From Candidatus Lachnoclostridium stercoravium (lineage in GTDB: Bacteria > Bacillota > Clostridia > Lachnospirales > Lachnospiraceae), in NCBI GenBank assembly GCA_019118365.1, contig DWZA01000109.1, positions 1-54,109 on the forward strand: a DNA stretch of 54,109 nt, read 5' to 3'. Numbering within the stretch: position 1 is the stretch's first letter; the number at the start of each line of letters is the position of its first letter. The notes below the pieces were generated by a model. That model had not been told where the DNA came from. It did no database searches and saw nothing but the letters and a program-made list of their open reading frames with translations. Positions 50,005-54,109 of this stretch are shown here, one piece after another. The translations under genes and the position numbers were made by a program.

Positions 50005-50387
50005 TGCAGAAATCCCTCCATTGTCTCGATCAGCGCCGTAAATATAGGCATGCTTACGGCCAGGATCGATAATTTTCCAAAGATCTCGATCTGGCTCCCT
50101 ACGGCGCTGTACCCTGCGTCTTTGCAGATGCCGGAAGAAAATTCCGCCACATACGCGATCCCGACCATTTTCAGCAAGGCGCTTAAATACACCTGATTGA
50201 TCCGGATATGTAGGACCAGCTCTTCCATCGTCCGAAGGATGATCTCCAGCTTCCCAAGTCCGTAAAAAAAGATAAAAAAGCCTGCTGCCGCCACCATATA
50301 CACGCCGTATTCGCTTTTAATGCCCTTTAGCTGCACTGCCAGAAGCACCGCCGCGATCCCAGCAGCGGCCATAGTTATGATGGTCAT
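50001..50387 (-). CDS. spoIIIAD: Stage III sporulation protein AD
   Basis: The protein has 128 residues with four membrane helices. GIAAVLLAVQLKGIKSEYGV and VGIAYVAEFSSGICKDAGY are family blocks, and LSILAVSMPIFTALIETM is the C-terminal helix. It is a small integral subunit of the SpoIIIA export apparatus with similarity to flagellar/type III export components. Confidence 0.9.
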   Translation of the reverse strand: MTIITMAAAGIAAVLLAVQLKGIKSEYGVYMVAAAGFFIFFYGLGKLEIILRTMEELVLHIRINQVYLSALLKMVGIAYVAEFSSGICKDAGYSAVGSQIEIFGKLSILAVSMPIFTALIETMEGFLQ

Positions 50388-50405
50388 ACCCTGCCTCCTC
50401 TCTGC

Positions 50406-50600
50406 TCAAAGGGCAAACAGCTGCTTAATAGTCTCAAACAGTTCGTAGATATACGGGACCATCCAGAACAGCACAAGGATCAGCCCCGCCAGGCTGGTGA
50501 GGAAAGCCTGCTCTTCTCTTCCGCTGTGTTTTAATACCTGGCAGATCACGGATACCAATATCCCTACCGCCGCAATTTTAAAAATAAGATTTACCCCCAT
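50406..50600 (-). CDS. spoIIIAC: Stage III sporulation protein AC
   Basis: The protein has 64 residues from the ATG at 50600 (MGVNLIFKIAAVGILVSVIC), 5 nt after GGAGG. A start at 50624 would overlap spoIIIAB and lacks a ribosome binding site. It has two membrane helices and the FliQ-like hairpin expected of SpoIIIAC. Confidence 0.88.
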   Translation of the reverse strand: MGVNLIFKIAAVGILVSVICQVLKHSGREEQAFLTSLAGLILVLFWMVPYIYELFETIKQLFAL

Positions 50601-50610
50601 GCCGCCCTCC

Positions 50611-51159
50611 TCAACACATGACAATGACTAAAAACAGCCCGGCAGCGATCCCCAGGCTCGTATACAGCCGGTTCTTCTCCTGGAGATGCTCCCTTAGGTA
50701 CGCGATCTCATTTTCCAGCTGATCCTGATACAGCCGGATCGTCCTTTCCTGCATCCTGTGATCCAGATACCCCAGGTCCTCTCCGAACGTCTTCAGCTGT
50801 CTTCTGTCTTCTTCTGTAAGCGGAAGTCCTCTTTCCATCCCGTCTACCTGGGACTGCCACATATCATAAAAAGATCCGCCCTCCCCTGTTTCCATCCGTT
50901 CTGCTATTCCCAGAAAAAATCCGCCTACAGGGCTGTCTTTTCTCTGTCCGATATGGGAAAAGGCTTCCTTAAGAGGTTCGTTGGCATACAGGATCTCTCC
51001 TTTTAAAAGAGATACTGCCCGCTGCAGCTCTTCCAGAAGCTTCAGCCGATCCCGGAAACGGCTCCCCATAGAGATCCCGATCCCGGCCGCCCCTGCTCCG
51101 GTACAGAGGATCCCGGCTGTTTTTATCCATATCCCATATGAAAGCCACAGCTCATCCAT
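50611..51159 (-). CDS. spoIIIAB: Stage III sporulation protein AB
   Basis: The protein has 182 residues from the ATG at 51159, 6 nt after AAGGAAGG. It has a membrane helix at each end and a cytoplasmic helical domain related to GspF/PilC platforms (FRDRLKLLEELQRAVSLLKG, EILYANEPLKEAFSHIG). It overlaps spoIIIAA by 8 nt. Confidence 0.88.
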   Translation of the reverse strand: MDELWLSYGIWIKTAGILCTGAGAAGIGISMGSRFRDRLKLLEELQRAVSLLKGEILYANEPLKEAFSHIGQRKDSPVGGFFLGIAERMETGEGGSFYDMWQSQVDGMERGLPLTEEDRRQLKTFGEDLGYLDHRMQERTIRLYQDQLENEIAYLREHLQEKNRLYTSLGIAAGLFLVIVMC

Positions 51160-52120
51160 AACCATCCTTCCTTTCCCCGTTTTCGTCATAGATCCCTTCC
51201 ACATGGCCCGGACTGCCTGTCCGGCTTAAAAGCACATACCGTTCAAAAATATTTTCTTCAAACAGTTCTCTTAAAACTGGTTTTTTCTTTATGTCCTCCA
51301 GGGATTCCCCGTGGACCGCAGCCACCAGGCGGCAGCCGCAGCCTGCCGCGTAACGGACTGCCTCCAGTTCTTCTCTGCTTCCGATCTCGTCTACCGCCAC
51401 CACTCCCGGCGACATGGTCCGGATCATGATCATCATGCCCTCCGCCTTTGGACAGCAGTCCAGCACATCCGTCCGGATCCCCACGTCGTTCTGCGGCTCT
51501 CCCTGATAGCAGGCGGCGATCTCAGAACGCTCGTCGACCACCGCCGCCGTGATCCCTTTTCTTGTTCCCTTTCCATCGGAGATCTGGCGGACGATATCCC
51601 GCAGGAGTGTGGTTTTCCCGCAGCGCGGCGGAGAGATGATCATTGTGCTGTAAATATCCGTCTCATCTTTCTCCGCCCGGTACAGAAACGGAAGGACCTT
51701 ATCCGCGCAGCCTTTCACCTCGTGGGCAAGCCTGACGTTGATAAAAGATATGAACTTCATCGTGCGTATATTCATCCCTTCTGTAACCGTTTTTCCCGCA
51801 AGGCCTACCCGGTGGCCTCCCTGGATCGTGATAAATCCCTGCCGCAGCTCGTCCTCGAAAGCATATAGGGAATAGCTGCTTATAGATTCTACCGTTTCCT
51901 TTATATCTTTTCTGGAGGCTTCGTAAGCCTCTTCCCGCCTCCCGGTCATTCCCCCGTACCTGCTGATAAACACTTCCCTGTTTTTGTATATCATCAAAAC
52001 AGGACCGCCGATCCGCAGCCGGATCTCCTGCACCTGGCCAAAGTCCGCTTCTGTCCGCTCCAGCTTTTCCCGGATCTCCCTGGAAAAGATCTGTAAGATC
52101 TCCTTCTTTTCCCTCATCAT
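51152..52120 (-). CDS. spoIIIAA: Stage III sporulation protein AA (ATPase)
   Basis: The protein has 322 residues. The ATPase motif is SPPRCGKTTLLRDIV and the Walker B region is GVVAVDEIGSREE. AVHGESLEDIKK is a further family block. It is a GspE/PilT-type mother-cell ATPase that powers the SpoIIIA-SpoIIQ channel. It is the first gene of the operon. AAGGAGG lies before two adjacent ATGs (52120, 52117). A sigma-E-type promoter precedes it. Confidence 0.93.
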   Translation of the reverse strand: MMREKKEILQIFSREIREKLERTEADFGQVQEIRLRIGGPVLMIYKNREVFISRYGGMTGRREEAYEASRKDIKETVESISSYSLYAFEDELRQGFITIQGGHRVGLAGKTVTEGMNIRTMKFISFINVRLAHEVKGCADKVLPFLYRAEKDETDIYSTMIISPPRCGKTTLLRDIVRQISDGKGTRKGITAAVVDERSEIAACYQGEPQNDVGIRTDVLDCCPKAEGMMIMIRTMSPGVVAVDEIGSREELEAVRYAAGCGCRLVAAVHGESLEDIKKKPVLRELFEENIFERYVLLSRTGSPGHVEGIYDENGERKDGYG

Positions 52121-52152
52121 TTTCCTCCTTCCGGCCTAACGGTCTGTTACAC

Positions 52153-52182
52153 AATATATGAAAGGATGTCCGGGAAATATTC
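52153..52182 (-). promoter_or_regulatory. Putative sigma-E promoter of the spoIIIA operon
   Basis: On the minus strand GAATATT (52182-52176), 15 nt, CATATATT (52160-52153). It fits the mother-cell sigma-E pattern (-35 gnATATT, -10 CATAnnnT) and predicts a start about 25 nt before spoIIIAA. Confidence 0.6.
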
Positions 52183-52205
52183 AGCAGGTTCTGTCCCCCG
52201 CACGT

Positions 52206-52261
52206 CAAATGGCTGCTCATGCAGACATGGCCGCCTCTTGCCGGGCTTATCGCGCAAAAAA
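52206..52261. repeat. 56-nt dispersed repeat beyond a terminator (copy 2)
   Basis: Nearly identical to 35474-35529. Its AAAAAA end coincides with the T-run of a hairpin after the cell-wall-binding protein gene (GACAG/CTGTC stem, weak). Confidence 0.6.
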
Positions 52262-52307
52262 GACAGGGCCGCCTCTTTCAAAGCTGTCCTGCCTTTTATC
52301 CTGCTCA

Positions 52308-53207
52308 TTACCGGGCGCATACGCCGTTTTCATCCGCCCAGTACTGATTTTCCACATACGTATTTTTCCACATCTTCCCGTCCGGTCCGCAGTAGTACCA
52401 CTGACCTTTCCAGGAGATCCAGCCGGTCTTCATATAGCCGGTGGAATCAAAAAAGTACCACTCTCCGTCCAGCTCGGCCCAGTCATTTACCGGATATGTG
52501 CCGTCCGCCCACTGCCACCAGCGGCCTATATTGTCCTGCTTCCATTCTCCCCGGCCTGCGGTCTGGTAGCCTTCCGGATGGTAAGCTCCGTTTTCATCAA
52601 AATAATACTGACTTCCTCCGATGTCCACCCATCCGGTGACCATATAGCCGTTCCCGTCAAAATAATACTGCCTGTCGTTGATAGTCATCCACTCGTTCTT
52701 CGGATAGGTACCGTCGGAACGCTGCCACCAGTAACCGATCTCATCGGACTGCCATCCTACGGCAGCCGTAGGTTTCTGCCCGCTTTCTCCTGACGAGTTT
52801 TTTCCTTCTCTCATCTCGTCCGCATAGTCCTCGTCCACGTCAAAGGTTTCAGAATACTCTGACCATGGTCCGTCGTCATGATCCCTGTCGCTGGATTTTG
52901 CCAGCGGCCGTACCCGGAACGCATATTCTCCGTCTTTTGTCATCTTGGAGCCGAATTTGTAGCTCTCTGATTTTGTCTTTACTGTAGTCACCCTGGAACC
53001 GTCCCGGTAAAGGCTGACCTGATACTGATATGCATACTCCACTTCGTTCCAGTTTGCCTCGCCGTTGCCGTCCCACCACATCTCGTAGACTTCTTCCAGC
53101 TGCTCCTTATCATCGTCCCGCGCCGCAAGCGCCGGAAAGCTTCCAGCCGCAAGGAACAGCCCCATAAGCGCTGCCGCCGCGGACAGCCTCCATCTGTTCT
53201 TTCTCAT
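52308..53207 (-). CDS. Secreted cell-wall-binding-repeat protein
   Basis: The protein has 299 residues from the ATG at 53207 (MRKNRWRLSAAAALMGLF), 9 nt after GGGAG. A Sec signal peptide ends near FPALAA. A fibronectin III-like region follows (YAYQYQVSLYRDGSRVTTVK). The C-terminal half has aromatic cell-wall-binding repeats, such as GWVDIGGSQYYFDENGAY and GWISWKGQWYYCGPDGKM, of the choline-binding type. It binds the envelope and has no catalytic domain. An in-frame upstream start at 53342 is rejected because it precedes the signal peptide. Confidence 0.85.
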   Translation of the reverse strand: MRKNRWRLSAAAALMGLFLAAGSFPALAARDDDKEQLEEVYEMWWDGNGEANWNEVEYAYQYQVSLYRDGSRVTTVKTKSESYKFGSKMTKDGEYAFRVRPLAKSSDRDHDDGPWSEYSETFDVDEDYADEMREGKNSSGESGQKPTAAVGWQSDEIGYWWQRSDGTYPKNEWMTINDRQYYFDGNGYMVTGWVDIGGSQYYFDENGAYHPEGYQTAGRGEWKQDNIGRWWQWADGTYPVNDWAELDGEWYFFDSTGYMKTGWISWKGQWYYCGPDGKMWKNTYVENQYWADENGVCAR

Positions 53208-53422
53208 CGCCTTACTCTCCCTTCCTCCCTGCTTAAAATACCCGCCTGCCCTAAGCGGGAAAAAGATCATTTTCGCTATACCGGATCTTCCGTATTTCTG
53301 ACCCTTTGATACCGGCTTGTTCCGTGCTCCGCACTCCCGCAAGCCTCAAAAACATTCTATCATATTTTTACGGCCTGCGGCGAAATTTCACGGAAATTTC
53401 ACCAAACTGTCCTCTTTTCCAG

Positions 53423-53577
53423 GTAACAGTTCAGCCGTGCGCCAGGATATATGATAAAGAGCGTTACAAGCTTGCTTGTAAAAGCGATCTGACATATATC
53501 CTGGCATAGGGATAACATCCAGGGCTTCCCTCCAGCACATTCTGTGCTGGAGGGAAGATACACGGCTGAACTGATAC
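53423..53577. repeat. 155-bp nested-palindrome intergenic element (copy B)
   Basis: Copy B matches copy A (31866-32020) in reverse orientation, with the same length and the same two hairpin arms. Its ends are GTAACAGTTCAGCCG and CGGCTGAACTGATAC. The hairpin loop reads TTC in both orientations, so the arms are conserved and the loop has been inverted. The remainder of the 53208-53422 gap holds the upstream region of the cell-wall-binding gene, with no clear gene. Confidence 0.85.
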
Positions 53578-53606
53578 TTTTCCAAAGCCGCAGATCAATA
53601 TATCAT

Positions 53607-53635
53607 TTGACGTATGGTTTTTTATATAGTAAGAT
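53607..53635 (+). promoter_or_regulatory. Promoter of the 74-residue protein gene
   Basis: TTGACG (53607-53612), 17 nt, TAAGAT (53630-53635). ATATATCATTT occurs at 53598-53608 and again at 53644-53654, flanking the promoter. Confidence 0.6.
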
Positions 53636-53673
53636 TGTCTGATATATATCATTTAGTGTAAGGAGAACCTGTT

Positions 53674-53898
53674 ATGAATATGAATATCGGAATGCTCATG
53701 CAGCTGAAGACTGAGCTGGAAGGATTCCAGTCCCGCCATCCCAAGTTCCCTCTGTTTCTGAAGGCGGCCTGCGACCGGGGCGTGACAGAGGGCGCGGTCA
53801 TAGAGATCAGCGTAAAGACCCCTGACGGCCAGGTCCTTGACTCGAACCTGAAGCTGACGGCAGAGGATGTGGATCTGATCCGCAAACTGCTCTCGTAG
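53674..53898 (+). CDS. Small conserved-looking protein of unknown function
   Basis: The protein has 74 residues. AAGGAG lies 8 nt before the ATG and a good promoter is upstream, so the gene is probably real. It starts MNMNIGMLMQLKTELEGF, an amphipathic helix. A beta-rich middle (AVIEISVKTPDGQVLDSN) and a C-terminal helix (LTAEDVDLIRKLLS) follow. It has no signal peptide or Cys motif. I do not recognise the family. It is convergent with rlmH. Confidence 0.65.
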   Translation: MNMNIGMLMQLKTELEGFQSRHPKFPLFLKAACDRGVTEGAVIEISVKTPDGQVLDSNLKLTAEDVDLIRKLLS

Positions 53899-53902
53899 CC
53901 GT

Positions 53903-53926
53903 TCCAGGCGGCTGCCATTGCCTGGA
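53903..53926. terminator. Hairpin between the 74-residue protein gene and rlmH
   Basis: TCCAGGC (53903-53909) pairs with GCCTGGA (53920-53926). It lies in a convergent gap. There is no strong T-run, so termination is only suggested. Confidence 0.35.
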
Positions 53927-53963
53927 TCCCTTCTCGGATCCCCTGCTCCAGGCCTTTGCATTT

Positions 53964-54109
53964 TCATTTATGATAGGGTTCCCCGCTGATGATCCGATAG
54001 CTGCGGTAGATCTGTTCCAGCAGGATCACACGCATAAGCTGGTGTGGAAATGTCATCCTGGAAAAGCTCAGCTTATAGTCTGCCCGTTTTAAAACGCGGC
54101 TGCTAAGTC
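53964..54109 (-). CDS. rlmH: 23S rRNA (pseudouridine1915-N3)-methyltransferase, C-terminal part
   Basis: The visible 47 residues include [20 protein letters not shown] and [16 protein letters not shown], the highly conserved RlmH C-terminus (SPOUT fold). The enzyme methylates pseudouridine 1915 in helix 69 of 23S rRNA. The N-terminus lies beyond the right edge. Confidence 0.92.
   Translation of the reverse strand, partial: LSSRVLKRADYKLSFSRMTFPHQLMRVILLEQIYRSYRIISGEPYHK

Overview
The window looks like a chromosomal segment of a spore-forming anaerobic Firmicute, most likely a Lachnospiraceae-type Clostridia. The reasons are a complete spoIIIAA-AH operon, AddAB rather than RecBCD, strong AGGAGG ribosome binding sites, a GGGtGRT/NifU-like gene pair, NfnAB-like electron-bifurcating proteins, selenium-dependent molybdenum hydroxylase accessory genes and a Cys-type SelD. 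GC is roughly half by eye. Taxonomy below family level cannot be fixed from the sequence alone. Most genes lie on the minus strand, so transcription runs mainly from high to low coordinates.

Region 1 (1-5.2 kb): the start of a tiny holin-like (type I toxin-like) gene runs off the left edge. It is followed by the GGGtGRT/NifU-like Fe-S scaffold pair and two MATE exporters. Region 2 (5.2-16 kb) is a purine/ureide and redox block. It holds a PucR N-terminal domain fused to a metal-site-dead half of an M20 amidohydrolase, a DUF3830 protein, an intact AllC-like amidohydrolase, a DAACS symporter, an NCS2 purine permease, NfnB/NfnA, an aldose-epimerase-like protein and an Fe-alcohol dehydrogenase with a Rex-like operator. 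Region 3 (16-28.8 kb) is one tightly coupled ten-gene run: addB-addA-selD-Se/S carrier-yqeC-yqeB-mocA-(ThyX-like)-MBL-folA. It starts at a promoter with a near-perfect LexA (SOS) box.

Region 4 (28.8-38.6 kb) holds a small membrane FMN-bind-like protein, a third MATE exporter, an Hpt protein, DUF3842, an L,D-transpeptidase, a FliB-like lysine methylase, a split transketolase with a leader ORF and terminator, and a cytidylate-kinase-like protein. Region 5 (38.7-46.8 kb) has a TetR regulator with a palindromic operator and a two-gene ABC exporter on the plus strand. These are followed by a sugar isomerase/2-hydroxyacid dehydrogenase operon and an NSS sodium symporter. Region 6 (47-54.1 kb) is the complete spoIIIA operon with a sigma-E-like promoter, a secreted cell-wall-binding-repeat protein, a small unknown gene and the C-terminus of rlmH.

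Several dispersed intergenic repeats are visible. They are a 155-bp nested-palindrome element (two full inverted copies plus two relics), a 35-bp palindrome doubling as a terminator (two copies) and a 56-nt sequence just beyond terminator T-runs (two copies). The least conventional items are the PucR-M20 fusion, the ThyX-like protein beside folA, the SOS-boxed operon joining DNA repair to selenium/molybdenum and folate genes, and the transketolase leader ORF whose stop codon lies in a terminator loop. No rRNA, tRNA, CRISPR array or insertion-sequence transposase was recognised.
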